Shown here piece by piece: positions 23,401-37,900 of a stretch of DNA of 64,000 bases (the first letter of the stretch is position 1; each line of letters opens with the position of its first letter). Under the pieces are notes generated by a model. It ran no database searches. It worked only from the letters and a program-made list of their open reading frames with translations, and was not told the DNA's origin. Made by a program: the position numbers and the translations under genes. Source of the DNA: Hetaerina americana (Eukaryota; Arthropoda; Insecta; Odonata; Calopterygidae); NCBI GenBank assembly GCA_022747635.1, contig JAKTNV010000197.1:124001-188000 (forward strand), written 5' to 3'.

Positions 23401-26400
23401 CAAAACGGTCGTTTTTGAGAAAATGGTATCATTAAACGTATTTTTTGAAAGCATAAAGTTTTCCAGCCGAAGTCCCGGGATGAGAAATTTCGTGATTGAA
23501 GCGACTCGTTTTGTTGTTCCTTCGAGGGTTTTTTTAAAAAGACTGTTAGTTTTAATTGTAAATTTGTGTGACTCTTTTCATTTCCAAACGGCAGTTATTG
23601 GGAAAATTTTCGTATTCATAAGTTTTTCTTGCAAACAAAATTTTTCATCCGCAGTACCGGGATGAGAAATTTTGTGATTGAATTGTGGCGTTTAGTTTTT
23701 ACCTCAGCGGTTTTTTAAATCTTAAAATTCATTGAATGAATATTTGGTTGCCTCCCTTCCTTTCAAAGCAGTCGCTGTTATAAAAGTTTCGTTAATATAC
23801 GTACTTTTTAAACATAATTATTTTCCTCCGCAGTCCCGGGATGAGAAATTTCGTGAATCAATTTTCGTGTAAGTTTTTCTTCCAAGTATTTTTCTAAAAG
23901 CTTTTCATTCATCAAATGAAAATTTGTTCTTTCTTTACCATTCAAAAGGGTCGTTTTTGAGAAAATGGTATCATTTATGCGTATTTCTTGCAAGCATAAC
24001 GTTTTCCAGCCGCAGTCCCGGGATGAGAAATTTCGTGATTCAAGCGACTCGTTTCGTTGTTCCCCCGAGGGTTTTTTTGAAAGCCTATTAGTTTTAACTG
24101 TAAATTTGTGTGACTCTTTTCACTTCCAAACGGCAGTTATTGAGAAAATTTTCGTATTCATACGTATTTCTTGCAAACAAAATTTTCATCCGCAGTACCG
24201 GGATGAGAAATTTTGTGATTCAATTGTGGCGTTTAGTTTTTACCTCAGCGGTTTTTTAAAGTTTAAAATTCATTGAATGAATATTTTGTCGCCTCTCGTC
24301 CTTTAAAGGCAGTCGCTGTTATAAAAATTTCGTTAATATACTTATTTTTTAAACATAATAATTTTCCTCCGCAGTCCCGGGATTAAAAATTTCGCGAATC
24401 AATTCTTGTCTAAATTTTTCTTCCAAGTGCTTTTTTAAAAGCTTTTCATTCATCAAATGAAAATTTGTTCTTTCTTTACCATTCAAAACGGTCGTTTTTG
24501 AGATAATGGTATCATTTATACGTATTTTTTGCAAGCATTAAGTTTTCCAGCCGCAGTCCCGGGATGAGAAATTTCGTGATTCAAGCGACTCGTTTAGTTG
24601 TTCCCCCGAGGGTTTTTTAAAAAGACTGTTAGTTTTAATTGTAAATTTGTGTGACTCTTTTCATTTCCAAACGGCAGTTATTGGGTAAATTTTCGTATTC
24701 CAACGTTTTTCTTGCAAACAAAATTTTTCATCCGCTGTACCGGGATGAGAAATTTTGTGATTCAATTGTGGCGTTCAGTTTTTACCTCAGCGGTTTTTTA
24801 AAGCTTAAAATTCATTGAATGAATATTTTGTCGCCTCTCTTCCTTTAAAGGCAGTCGCTGTTATAAAAGTTTCGTTAATATACTTATTTTTTAAACATAA
24901 TAATTTTCCTCCGCAGTCCCGGGATGAAAAATTTCGCGAATCAATTCTTGTCTAAATTTTTCTTCCAAGTGCTTTTTTAAAAGCTTTTCATTCATCAAAT
25001 GAAAATTTGTTCTTTCTTTACCATTCAAAACGGTCGTTTTTCAGAAAATGGTATCATTAAACGTATTTTTTGAAAGCATAAAGTTTTCCAGCCGCAGTCC
25101 CGGGATGAAAAATTTCGTGATACAAGCGACTCGTTTTGTTGTTCCCCCGAGGGTTTTTTAAAAAGACTGTTAGTTTTAATTGTAAATTTGTGTTACTCTT
25201 TTCATTTCCAAACGGCAGTTATTGGGAAAACTTTCGTATTCAAAGGTATTTCTTGCAAACATAAAATTTTTCATCCGCAGTACCGGGATGAGAAATTTTG
25301 TGATTGAATTGTGGCGTTTAGTTTTTACCTCAGCGGTTTTTTAAATTTTAAAATTCATTGAATGAATATTTGGTTGCCTCCATTCCTTTCAAAGCAGTCG
25401 CTGTTATAAAAGTTTCGTTAATATACGTACTTTTTAAACATAATTATTTTCCTCCGCAGTCCCGGGATGAGAAATTTCGTGAATCAATTTTCGTGTAAGT
25501 TTTTCTTCCAAGTATTTTTCTAAAAGCTTTTCATTCATCAAATGAAAATTTGTTCTTTCTTTACCATTCCAAAGGGTCGTTTTTGAGAAAATGGTATCAT
25601 TTATGCGTATTTCTTGCAAGCATAACGTTTTCCAGCCGGTCCCGGGATGAGAAATTTCGTGATTCAAGCGACTCGTTTCGTTGTTCCCCCGAGGGTTTTT
25701 TTGAAAGCCTATTAGTTTTAACTGTAAATTTGTGTGACTCTTTTCACTTCCAAACGGCAGTTATTGAGAAAATTTTCGTATTCATACGTATTTCTTGCAT
25801 ACAAAATTTTCATCCGCAGTACCGGGATGAGAAATTTTGTGATTCAATTGTGGCGTTTAGTTTTTACCTCAGCGGTTTTTTAAAGCTTAAAATTCATTGA
25901 ATGAATATTTGGTCGCCTTTCTTCCTTTCAAAGCACTCGCTATTATAAAAGTTTCGTTTATATACTTATTTTTTAAACATAATAATTTTCCTCCGCAGTC
26001 CCGGGATGAAAAATTTCGTGAATCAATTTTCGTGTAAGTTTTTCTTCCAAGTATTTTTCTAAAAGCTTTTCATTCATCAAATGAAAATTTGTTCTTTCTT
26101 TACCATTCAAAAGGGTCGTTTTTGAGAAAATGGTATCATTTATGCGTATTTCTTGCAAGCATAACGTTTTCCAGCCGCAGTCCCGGGATGAGAAATTTCG
26201 TGATTCAAGCGACTCGTTTCGTTGTTCCCCCGAGGGTTTTTTTGAAAGCCTATTAGTTTTAACTGTAAATTTGTGTGACTCTTTTCACTTCCAAACGGCA
26301 GTTATTGAGAAAATTTTCGTATTCATACGTATTTCTTGCAAACAAAATTTTCATCCGCAGAACCGGGATGAGAAATTTTGTGATTCAATTGTGGCGTTTA

Positions 26401-29400
26401 GTTTTTACCTCAGCGGTTTTTTAAAGATTAAAATTCATTGAATGAATATTAAGTCGCCTCTCTTCCTTTAAGGGCAGTTGCTGATATGAAAGTTTCGTTT
26501 ATATACTTATTTTTTAACCATAATAATTTTCCTCCGCAGTCCCGGGATGAAAAATTTCGCGAATCAATTCTTGTCTAAATTTTTCTTCCAAGTGCTTTTT
26601 TAAAAGCTTTTCATTCATCAAATGAAAATTTGTTCTTTCTTTACCATTCAAAACGGTCGTTTTTGAGATAATGGTATCATTTATACGTATTTTTTGCAAG
26701 CATTAAGTTTTCCAGCCGCAGTCCCGGGATGAGAAATTTCGTGATTCAAGCGACTCGTTTAGTTGTTCCCCCGAGGGTTTTTTAAAAAGACTGTTAGTTT
26801 TAATTGTAAATTTGTGTGACTCTTTTCATTTCCAAACGGCAGTTATTGGGTAAATTTTCGTATTCCAACGATTTTCTTGCAAACAAAATTTTTCATCCGC
26901 TGTACCGGGATGAGAAATTTTGTGATTCAATTGTGGCGTTTAGTTTTTACCTCAGCGGTTTTTTAAAGCTTAAAATTCATTGAATGAATATTTTGTCGCC
27001 TCTCTTCCTTTAAAGGCAGTCGCTGTTATAAAAGTTTCGTTAATATACTTATTTTTTAAACATAATAATTTTCCTCCGCAGTCCCGGGATGAAAAATTTC
27101 GCGAATCATTTCTTGTCTAAATTTTTCTTCCAAGTGCTTTTTTAAAAGCTTTTCATTCATCAAATGAAAATTTGTTCTTTCTTTACCATTCAAAACGGTC
27201 GTTTTTCAGAAAATGGTATCATTAAACGTATTTTTTGAAAGCATAAAGTTTTCCAGCCGCAGTCCCGGGATGAAAAATTTCGTGATTCAAGCGACTCGTT
27301 TTGTTGTTCCCCCGAGGGTTTTTTAAAAAGACTGTTAGTTTTAATTGTAAATTTGTGTTACTCTTTTCATTTCCAAACGGCAGTTATTGGGAAAACTTTC
27401 GTATTCAAAGGTATTTCTTGCAAACATAAAATTTTTCATCCGCAGTACCGGGATGAGAAATTTTGTGATTGAATTGTGGCGTTTAGTTTTTACCTCAGCG
27501 GTTTTTTAAATCTTAAAATTCATTGAATGAATATTTGGTTGCCTCCCTTCCTTTCAAAGCAGTCGCTGTTATAAAAGTTTCGTTAATATACGTACTTTTT
27601 AAACATAATTATTTTCCTCCGCAGTCCCGGGATGAGAAATTTCGTGAATCAATTTTCGTGTAAGTTTTTCTTCCAAGTATTTTTCTAAAAGCTTTTCATT
27701 CATCAAATGAAAATTTGTTCTTTCTTTACCATTCAAAAGGGTCGTTTTTGAGAAAATGGTATCATTTATGCGTAATTCTTGCAAGCATAACGTTTTCCAG
27801 CCGCAGTCCCGGGATGAGAAATTTCGTGATTCAAGCGACTCGTTTCGTTGTTCCCCCGAGGGTTTTTTTGAAAGCCTATTAGTTTTAACTGTAAATTTGT
27901 GTGACTCTTTTCACTTCCAAACGGCAGTTATTGAGAAAATTTTCGTATTCATACGTATTTCTTGCAAACAAAATTTTCATCCGCAGTACCGGGATGAGAA
28001 ATTTTGTGATTCAATTGTGGCGTTTAGTTTTTACCTCAGCGGTTTTTTAAAGCTTAAAATTCATTGAATGAATATTAAGTCGCCTCTCTTCCTTTAAGGG
28101 CAGTCGCTGATATGAAAGTTTCGTTTATATACTTATTTTTTAAACATAATAATTTTCCTCCGCAGTCCCGGGATGAAAAATTTCGCGAATCAATTCTTGT
28201 CTAAATTTTTCTTCCAAGTGCTTTTTTAAAAGCTTTTCATTCATCAAATGAAAATTTGTTCTTTCTTTACCATTCAAAACGGTCGTTTTTGAGAAAATGG
28301 TATCATTAAACGTATTTTTTGAAAGCATAAAGTTTTCCAGCCGAAGTCCCGGGATGAGAAATTTCGTGATTCAAGCGACTCGTTTTGTTGTTCCCCCGAG
28401 GGTTTTTTTAAAAAGACTGTTAGTTTTAATTGTAAATTTGTGTTACTCTTTTCATTTCCAAACGGCAGTTATTGGGAAAACTTTCGTATTCAAAAGTATT
28501 TTTATCAAACATAAAATTTTTCATCCGCAGTACCGGGATGAGAAATTTTGTGATTGAAATGTGGCGTTTAGTTTTAACCTCAGCGGTTTTTGAAGCTTAA
28601 AATTCATTGAATGAATATTTGGTCGCCTTTCTTCCTTTCAAAGCACTCGCTATTATAAAAGTTTCGTTAATATACGTATTTTTTAAACATAATAATTTTA
28701 CTCCGCAGTCCCGGGATGAGTAATTTCGCGAATCAATTTTCGTGTAAGTTTTTCTTCCAAGTGCTTTTTTAAAGGCTCTTCATTCATCAAATGAAAATTT
28801 GTTCCTTTCTTTACCTTTCAAAACGGTCGTTTTTGAGAAAATGGTATCATTTATACGTATTTCTTGCAAGCATAACGTTTTCCAGCCGCAGTCCCGGGAT
28901 GAGAAATTTCGTGATTCAAGCGACTCGTTTAGTTGTTCCCCCGAGGGTTTTTTTGGAAGCCTGTTAGTTTTAATTGTAAATTTGTTTGACTCTTTTCATT
29001 TCCAAACGGCAGTTATTCAGAAAATTTTCGTATTCAAACTTATTTCTTGCAAACAAAATTTTTCATCCGCAGTACCGGGATGAGAAATTTTGTGATTCTA
29101 TTGTGGCGTTTAGTTTTAAACTCAGCGGTTTTTTTGAAGCTTAAAATTCATTGAATGAATATTTGGTCGCCTTTCTTCCTTTCAAAGCACTCGCTATTAT
29201 AAAAGTTTCGTTAATATACGTATTTTTTAAACATAATAATTTTCCTCCGCAGTCCCGGGATGAGTAATTTCGCGAATCAATTTTCGTGTAGGTTTTTCTT
29301 CCAAGTGCTTTTTAAAAGGCTCTTCATTCATCAAATGAAAATTTGTTCCTTTCTTTACCTTTCAAAACGGTCGTTTTTGAGAAAATGGTATCATTTATAC

Positions 29401-29664
29401 GTATTTCTTGCAAGCATAACGTTTTCCAGCCGCAGTCCCAGGATGAGAAATTTCGTGATTCAAGCGACTCATTTAGTTGTTCCCCCGAGGGTTTTTCTAG
29501 GAAGCCTGTTAGTTTTTATTGTAAATTTGTGTTACTCTTTTCATTTCCAAACGGCAGTTATTGGGAAAACTTTCGTATTCAAAAGTATTTCTATCAAACA
29601 TCAAATTTTTCATCCGCAGTACCGGGATGAGAAATTTTGTGATTGAATTGTGGCGTTTAGTTTT

Positions 29665-29671
29665 TACCTCA
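29665..29671. other. Empty LINE target site in M2
   Basis: TACCTCA without insert, 16952 bp from the empty site at 12713. It shows that the occupied and empty pair was copied together with the macro-unit. Confidence 0.85.
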
Positions 29672-31324
29672 GCGGTTTTTTAAATCTTAAAATTCATTGA
29701 ATGAATATTTGGTTGCCTCCCTTCCTTTCAAAGCAGTCGCTGTTATAAAAGTTTCGTTAATATTCGTACTTTTTAAACATAATAATTTTCCTCCGAGGTC
29801 CCGGGATGAGAAATTTCGTAAATCAATTTTCGTGTAAGTTTTTCTTCCAAGTATTTTTCTAAAAGCTTTTCATTCATCAAATGAAAATTTGTTCTTTCTT
29901 TACCATTCAAAACGGTCGTTTTTGAGAAAATGGTATCATTTATATGTATTTCTTGCAAGCATAACGTTTTCCAGCCGCAGTCCCAGGATGAAAAATTTCG
30001 TGATTCAAGCGACTCGTTTCGTTGTTCCCCCGAGGGTTTTTTTGAAAGCCTATTAGTTTTAACTGTAAATTTGTGTGACTCTTTTCACTTCCAAACGGCA
30101 GTTATTGAGAAAATTTTCGTATTCATACGTATTTCTTGCAAACAAAATTTTTCATCCGCAGTACCGGGATGAGAAATTTTGTGATTCAATTGTGGCGTTT
30201 AGTTTTTTCTCAGCGGTTTTTTAAAGTTTAAAATTCATTGAATGAATATTTTGTCGCCTCTCTTCCTTTAAAAGCAGTCGCTGTTATAAAAGTTTCGTTA
30301 ATATACTTATTTTTTAAACATAATAATTTTCCTCCGCAGTCCCGGGATTAAAAATTTCGCGAATCAATTCTTGTCTAAATTTTTCTTCCAAGTGCTTTTT
30401 TAAAAGCTTTTCATTCATCAAATGAAACTTTGTTCTTTCTTTACCATTCAAAACGGTCGTTTTTGAGATAATGGTATCATTTATACGTATTTTTTGCAAG
30501 CATTAAGTTTTCCAGCCGCAGTCCCGGGATGAGAAATTTCGTGATTCAAGCGACTCGTTTAGTTGTTCCCCCGAGGGTTTTTTTGGAAGCCTGTTAGTTT
30601 TAATTGTAAATTTGTTTGACTCTTTTCATTTCCAAACGGCAGTTATTCAGAAAATTTTCGTATTCAAACTTATTTCTTGCAAACAAAATTTTTCATCCGC
30701 AGTACCGGGATGAGAAATTTTGTGATTCAATTGTGGCGTTTAGTTTTAAACTCAGCGGTTTTTTTGAAGCTTAAAATTCATTGAATGAATATTTGGTCGC
30801 CTTTCTTCCTTTCAAAGCACTCGCTATTATAAAAGTTTCGTTAATATACGTATTTTTTAAACATAATAATTTTCCTCCGCAGTCCCGGGATGAGTAATTT
30901 CGCGAATCAATTTTCGTGTAGGTTTTTCTTCCAAGTGCTTTTTAAAAGGCTCTTCATTCATCAAATGAAAATTTGTTCCTTTCTTTACCTTTCAAAACGG
31001 TCGTTTTTGAGAAAATGGTATCATTTATACGTATTTCTTGCAAGCATAACGTTTTCCAGCCGCAGTCCCAGGATGAGAAATTTCGTGATTCAAGCGACTC
31101 ATTTAGTTGTTCCCCCGAGGGTTTTTCTTGGAAGCCTGTTAGTTTTTATTGTAAATTTGTGTTACTCTTTTCATTTCCAAACGGCAGTTATTGGGAAAAC
31201 TTTCGTATTCAAAAGTATTTCTATCAAACATCAAATTTTTCATCCGCAGTACCGGGATGAGAAATTTTGTGATTGAATTGTGGCGTTTAGTTTTTACCTC
31301 ATCTACATCTACATCTACATAATA

Positions 31325-31357
31325 CCCCGCAAGCCGCCGCAAGGGCGTGTGGCGGGG
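31325..31357 (-). other. LINE 3' hairpin, copy 2
   Basis: CCCCGC/GCGGGG outer stem identical to copy 1, followed by the same three-unit hexamer tail at 31302-31320. Confidence 0.7.
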
Positions 31358-31818
31358 GGTGTTAGGTCACCAACCGTAAAAAAGAAAAATACCACATGCA
31401 AAAAAACAACACGGAAAATTACACCCACAGCAGCGCACACACTCATGCAAAACTCCCTCCATCCAATACTCATGCAAACACATATACCGCAAAACAACTA
31501 AAAAACTGCACCTCATGATGCAGCACGAAAGCCATCCAACAACACGCAAGCCAGGACAAAACAAGCAAGAAATTGAAACACCACATGAAAATGCACCACG
31601 AAACACTCTATCCCCAAGAGTCTGTAAAAGGCAGGAAATGCGACCCAACGTTGCAGGTAGCAGGAATTTCCCCCCGCGAGGAGGGACGAGGGATTGAAAG
31701 GGAAACTTAAAAACAGATGAACAGAACACGAATGAGGTCATTCGGGAAGAATGTGTTAATATAACAAAACACATAAGGTTAGTGGAAGAGCATGCATTTA
31801 AATACAACTAATTATTTT

Positions 31819-31977
31819 TTAGACGCTGAGGGTGGCAAGTGGAATTTTGCTATCTATAACCCTGCAGTTGCTATCCCGTATTGTCCGTGGGAAGAAGGAG
31901 TCCTTGAGTCGGCTAGTTCTGGCATCTATTTCCCGAATTTTATATGCATGATCCAAGCGACCAATGTATGTAGTAAA
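31819..31977 (-). pseudogene. Reverse transcriptase C-terminal remnant, copy 2
   Basis: Same 52-codon remnant as in copy 1, with the SFFPRTIRDSN core and a TAA stop at 31821-31819. Not functional: truncated and without a start codon. Confidence 0.84.
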
Positions 31978-31979
31978 AT

Positions 31980-34900
31980 ACCTCAGCGGTTTTTTAAATC
32001 TTAAAATTCATTGAATGAATATTTGGTTGCCTCCCTTCCTTTCAAAGCAGTCGCTGTTATAAAAGTTTCGTTAATATTCGTACTTTTTAAACATAATAAT
32101 TTTCCTCCGAGGTCCCGGGATGAGAAATTTCGTAAATCAATTTTCGTGTAAGTTTTTCTTCCAAGTATTTTTCTAAAAGCTTTTCATTCATCAAATGAAA
32201 ATTTGTTCTTTCTTTACCATTCAAAACGGTCGTTTTTGAGAAAATGGTATCATTTATATGTATTTCTTGCAAGCATAACGTTTTCCAGCCGCAGTCCCAG
32301 GATGAAAAATTTCGTGATTCAAGCGACTCGTTTCGTTGTTCCCCCGAGGGTTTTTTTGAAAGCCTATTAGTTTTAACTGTAAATTTGTGTGACTCTTTTC
32401 ACTTCCAAACGGCAGTTATTGAGAAAATTTTCGTATTCATACGTATTTCTTGCAAACAAAATTTTTCATCCGCAGTACCGGGATGAGAAATTTTGTGATT
32501 TAATTGTGGCGTTTAGTTTTTTCTCAGCGGTTTTTTAAAGTTTAAAATTCATTGAATGAATATTTTGTCGCCTCTCTTCCTTTAAAAGCAGTCGCTGTTA
32601 TAAAAGTTTCGTTAATATACTTATTTTTTAAACATAATAATTTTCCTCCGCAGTCCCGGGATTAAAAATTTCGCGAATCAATTCTTGTCTAAATTTTTCT
32701 TCCAAGTTCTTTTTTAAAAGCTTTTCATTCATCAAATGAAAATTTGTTCTTTCTTTACCATTCAAAACGGTCGTTTTTGAGATAATGGTATCATTTATAC
32801 GTATTTTTTGCAAGCATTAAGTTTTCCAGCCGCAGTCCCGGGATGAGAAATTTCGTGATTCAAGCGACTCGTTTAGTTGTTCCCCCGAGGGTTTTTTAAA
32901 AAGACTGTTAGTTTTAATTGTAAATTTGTGTGACTCTTTTCATTTCCAAACGGCAGTTATTGGGTAAATTTTCGTATTCATACGTTTTTCATGCAAACAA
33001 AATTTTTCATCCGCTGTACCGGGATGAGAAATTTTGTGATTCAATTGTGGCGTTTAGTTTTTACCTCAGCGGTTTTTTAAAGCTTAAAATTCATTGAATG
33101 AATATTTTGTCGCCTCCCTTCCTTTAAAGGCAGTCGCTGTTATAAAAGTTTCGTTAATATACTTATTTTTTAAACATAATAATTTTCCTCCGTAGTCCCG
33201 GGATGAAAAATTTCGCGAATCAATTCTTGTCTAAATTTTTCTTCCAAGTGCTTTTTTAAAAGCTTTTCATTCATCAAATGAAAATTTGTTCTTTCTTTAC
33301 CATTCAAAACGGTCGTTTTTCAGAAAATGGTATCATTTATATGTATTTCTTGCAAGCATAACGTTTTCCAGCCGCAGTCCCAGGATGAAAAATTTCGTGA
33401 TTCAAGCGACTCGTTTCGTTGTTCCCCCGAGGGTTTTTTTGAAAGCCTATTAGTTTTAACTGTAAATTTGTGTGACTCTTTTCACTTCCAAACGGCAGTT
33501 ATTGAGAAAATTTTCGTATTCATACGTATTTCTTGCAAACAAAATTTTTCATCCGCAGTACCGGGATGAGAAATTTTGTGATTTAATTGTGGCGTTTAGT
33601 TTTTTCTCAGCGGTTTTTTAAAGTTTAAAATTCATTGAATGAATATTTTGTCGCCTCTCTTCCTTTAAAAGCAGTCGCTGTTATAAAAGTTTCGTTAATA
33701 TACTTATTTTTTAAACATAATAATTTTCCTCCGCAGTCCCGGGATTAAAAATTTCGCGAATCAATTCTTGTCTAAATTTTTCTTCCAAGTTCTTTTTTAA
33801 AAGCTTTTCATTCATCAAATGAAAATTTGTTCTTTCTTTACCATTCAAAACGGTCGTTTTTGAGATAATGGTATCATTTATACGTATTTTTTGCAAGCAT
33901 TAAGTTTTCCAGCCGCAGTCCCGGGATGAGAAATTTCGTGATTCAAGCGACTCGTTTAGTTGTTCCCCCGAGGGTTTTTTAAAAAGACTGTTAGTTTTAA
34001 TTGTAAATTTGTGTGACTCTTTTCATTTCCAAACGGCAGTTATTGGGTAAATTTTCGTATTCATACGTTTTTCATGCAAACAAAATTTTTCATCCGCTGT
34101 ACCGGGATGAGAAATTTTGTGATTCAATTGTGGCGTTTAGTTTTTACCTCAGCGGTTTTTTAAAGCTTAAAATTCATTGAATGAATATTTTGTCGCCTCC
34201 CTTCCTTTAAAGGCAGTCGCTGTTATAAAAGTTTCGTTAATATACTTATTTTTTAAACATAATAATTTTCCTCCGTAGTCCCGGGATGAAAAATTTCGCG
34301 AATCAATTCTTGTCTAAATTTTTCTTCCAAGTGCTTTTTTAAAAGCTTTTCATTCATCAAATGAAAATTTGTTCTTTCTTTACCATTCAAAACGGTCGTT
34401 TTTCAGAAAATGGTATCATTTATACGTATTTTTTGCAAGCATTAAGTTTTCCAGCCGCAGTCCCGGGATGAGAAATTTCGTGATTCAAGCGACTCGTTTC
34501 GTTGTTCCCCCGAGGGTTTTTTAAAAAGACTGTTAGTTTTAATTGTAAATTTGTGTGACTCTTTTCATTTCCAAACGGCAGTTATTGGGAAAATTTTCGT
34601 ATTCATACGTTTTTCTTGCAAACAAAATTTTTCATCCGCAGTACCGGGATGAGAAATTTTGTGATTCAATTGTGGCGTTTAGTTTTTACCTCAGCGGTTT
34701 TTTAAAGCTTAAAATTCATTGAATGAATATTAAGTCGCCTCTCTTCCTTTAAGGGCAGTCGCTGATATGAAAGTTTCGTTTATATACTTATTTTTTAACC
34801 ATAATAATTTTCCTCCGCAGTCCCGGGATGAAAAATTTCGCGAATCAATTCTTGTCTAAATTTTTCTTCCAAGTGCTTTTTTAAAAGCTTTTCATTCATC

Positions 34901-37900
34901 AAATGAAAATTTGTTCTTTCTTTACCATTCAAAACAGTCGTTTTTGAGAAAATGGTATCATTTAACGTATTTTTTGAAAGCATAAAGTTTTCCAGCCGAA
35001 GTCCCGGGATGAGAAATTTCGTGTTTAAAGCGACTCGTTTTGTTGTTCCCCCGAGGGTTTTTTTAAAAAGACTGTTAGTTTTAATTGTAAATTTGTGTTA
35101 CTCTTTTCATTTCCATATGGCAGTTATTGGGAAAACTTTCGTATTCAAAAGTATTTTTATCAAACATAAAACTTTTCATCCGCAGTACCGGGATGAGAAA
35201 TTTTGTGATTGAAATGTGGCGTTTAGTTTTAACCTCAGCGGTTTTTTGAAGCTTAAAATTCATTGAATGAATATTTGGTCGCCTTTCTTCCTTTCAAAGT
35301 ACTCGCTATTATAAAAGTTTCGATAATATACGTATTTTTTAAACATAATAATTTTCCTCCGCAGTCCCGGGATGAAAAATTTCGCGAATCAATTCTTGTC
35401 TAAATTTTTCTTCCAAGTGCTTTTTTAAAGGCTCTTCATTCATCAAATGAAAATTTGTTCCTTTCTTTACCTTTCAAAACGGTCGTTTTTGAGAAAATGG
35501 TATCATTTATACGTATTTCTTGCAAGCATAACGTTTTCCAGCCGCAGTCCCGGGATGAGAAATTTCGTGATTCAAGCGACTCGTTTAGTTGTTCCCCCGA
35601 GGGTTTTTTTGGAAGCCTGTTAGTTTTAATTGTAAATTTGTTTGACTCTTTTCATTTCCAAACGGCAGTTATTCAGAAAATTTTCGTATTCAAACTTATT
35701 TCTTGCAAACAAAATTTTTCATCCGCTGTACCGGGATGAGAAATTTTGTGATTCAATTGTGGCGTTTAGTTTTAAACTCAGCGGTTTTTTTGAAGCTTAA
35801 AATTCATTGAATGAATATTTGGTCGCCTTTCTTTCTTTCAAAGCACTCGCTATTATAAAAGTTTCGTTAATATACGTATTTTTTAAACATAATAATTTTC
35901 CTCCGCAGTCCCGGGATGAGTAATTTCGCGAATCAATTTTCGTGTAGGTTTTTCTTCCAAGTGCTTTTTAAAAGGCTCTTCATTCATCAAATGAAAATTT
36001 GTTCCTTTCTTTACCTTTCAAAACGGTCGTTTTTGAGAAAATGGTATCATTTATACGTATTTCTTGCAAGCATAACGTTTTCCAGCCGCAGTCCCGGGAT
36101 GAGAAATTTCGTGACTCAAGCGACTCATTTAGTTGTTCCCCCGAGGGTTTTTCTTGGAAGCCTGTTAGTTTTTATTGTAAATTTGTGTTACTCTTTTCAT
36201 TTCCAAACGGCAGTTATTGGGAAAACTTTCGTATTCAAAAGTATTTCTATCAAACATCAAATTTTTCATCCGCAGTACCGGGATGAGAAATTTTGTGATT
36301 GAATTGTGGCGTTTAGTTTTTACCTCAGCGGTTTTTAAAGCTTAAAATTCATTTAATGAATATTTTGTCGCCTCTCTTCCTTCAAAGGCAGTCGCTGTTA
36401 TAAAAGTTTCGTTAATATTCTTATTTTTTTAACATAATAATTTTCCTCCGCAGTCCCGGGATGAAAAATTTCGCGAATCAATTCTTGTCTAAATTTTTCT
36501 TCCAAGTGCTTTTTTAAAAGATTTTCATTCATCAAATGAAAATTTGTTTTTTCTTTATCATTCAAAACGGTGGTTTTTGAGAAAATGGTATCATTTATAC
36601 GTATTTCTTGCAAGCATAACGTTTTCCAGCCGCAGTCCCGGGATGAGAAATTTCGTGATTCAAGCGACTCGTTTAGTTGTTCCCCCGAGGGTTTTTTTGA
36701 AAGCCTATTAGTTTTAACTGTAAATTTTTGTGACTCTTTTCACTTCCAAACGGCAGTTATTGAGAAAATTTTCGTATTCATACGTATTTCTTGTAAACAA
36801 AATTTTCATCCGCAGTACCGGGATGAGAAATTTTGTGATTCAATTGTGGCGTTTAGTTTTTACCTCAGCGGTTTTTTAAAGTTTAAAATTCATTGAATGA
36901 ATATTTGGTCGCCTCTCTTCCTTTAAGGGCAGTCGCTGATATGAAAGTTTCGTTTATATACTTATTTTTTAAACATAATAATTTTCCTCCGCAGTCCCGG
37001 GATTAAAAATATCGCGAATCAATTTTCGTGTTTTTCTTCCAAGTGCTTTTTTAAAAGCTTTTCATTCATCAAATGAAAATTTGTTCTTTCTTTACCATTC
37101 AAAACGGTCGTTTTTGAGATAATGGTATCATTAAACGTATTTTTTGAAAGCATAAAGTTTTCCAGCCGAAGTCCCGGGATGAGAAATTTCGTGATTCAAG
37201 CGACTAGTTTTGTTGTTCCCCCGAGGGTTTTTTAAAAAGACTGTTAGTTTTAATTGTAAATTTGTGTGACTCTTTTCATTTCCAAACGGCAGTTATTGGG
37301 TAAATTTTCGTATTCATACGTTTTTCTTGCAAACAAAATTTTTCATCCGCTGTACCGGGATGAGAAATTTTGTGATTCAATTGTGGCGTTTAGTTTTTAC
37401 CTCAGCGGTTTTTTAAAGCTTAAAATTCATTGAATGAATATTTTGTCGCCTCCCTTCCTTTAAAGGCAGTCGCTGTTATAAAAGTTTCGTTAATATACTT
37501 ATTTTTTAAACATAATAATTTTCCTCCGTAGTCCCGGGATGAAAAATTTCGCGAATCAATTCTTGTCTAAATTTTTCTTCCAAGTGCTTTTTTAAAAGCT
37601 TTTCATTCATCAAATGAAAATTTGTTCTTTCTTTACCATTCAAAACGGTCGTTTTTCAGAAAATGGTATCATTAAACGTATTTTTTGAAAGCATAAAGTT
37701 TTCCAGCCGCAGTCCCGGGATGAAAAATTTCGTGATTCAAGCGACTCGTTTTGTTGTTCCCCCGAGGGTTTTTTAAAAAGACTGTTAGTTTTAATTGTAA
37801 ATTTGTGTTACTCTTTTCATTTCCAAACGGCAGTTATTGGGAAAACTTTCGTATTCAAAGGTATTTCTTGCAAACATAAAATTTTTCATCCGCAGTACCG

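Larger units (their letters stand above)
15028..31301 (+). repeat. Satellite array, segment 2
   Basis: The trimer array resumes in the same B monomer, at ACCTCAGCGG, and continues to LINE copy 2 with no other interruption. It contains the end of M1 and most of M2. Confidence 0.97.
31302..31979 (-). mobile_element. 5'-truncated LINE fragment, copy 2
   Basis: Same 678-bp insert as at 14350, at the same position in the B monomer, with the same TACCTCA duplication at 31295-31301 and 31979-31985. I see no base difference from copy 1. It sits exactly 16952 bp away, so it came with the macro-unit duplication and not by a new insertion. Confidence 0.9.
17499..34450 (+). repeat. Macro-unit M2 (about 16.95 kb)
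   Basis: Second copy of the macro-unit. Against M1, the differences I noticed over the last 15 kb are few: G for T near 24297, A for T near 25123, a one-base loss near 28590, T for A in the CTTCC stretch near 29176, and G for A near 33468. There may be others. Its first 1.8 kb matches 47212-49060 (spacing about 29713) better than it matches M1. Confidence 0.9.
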
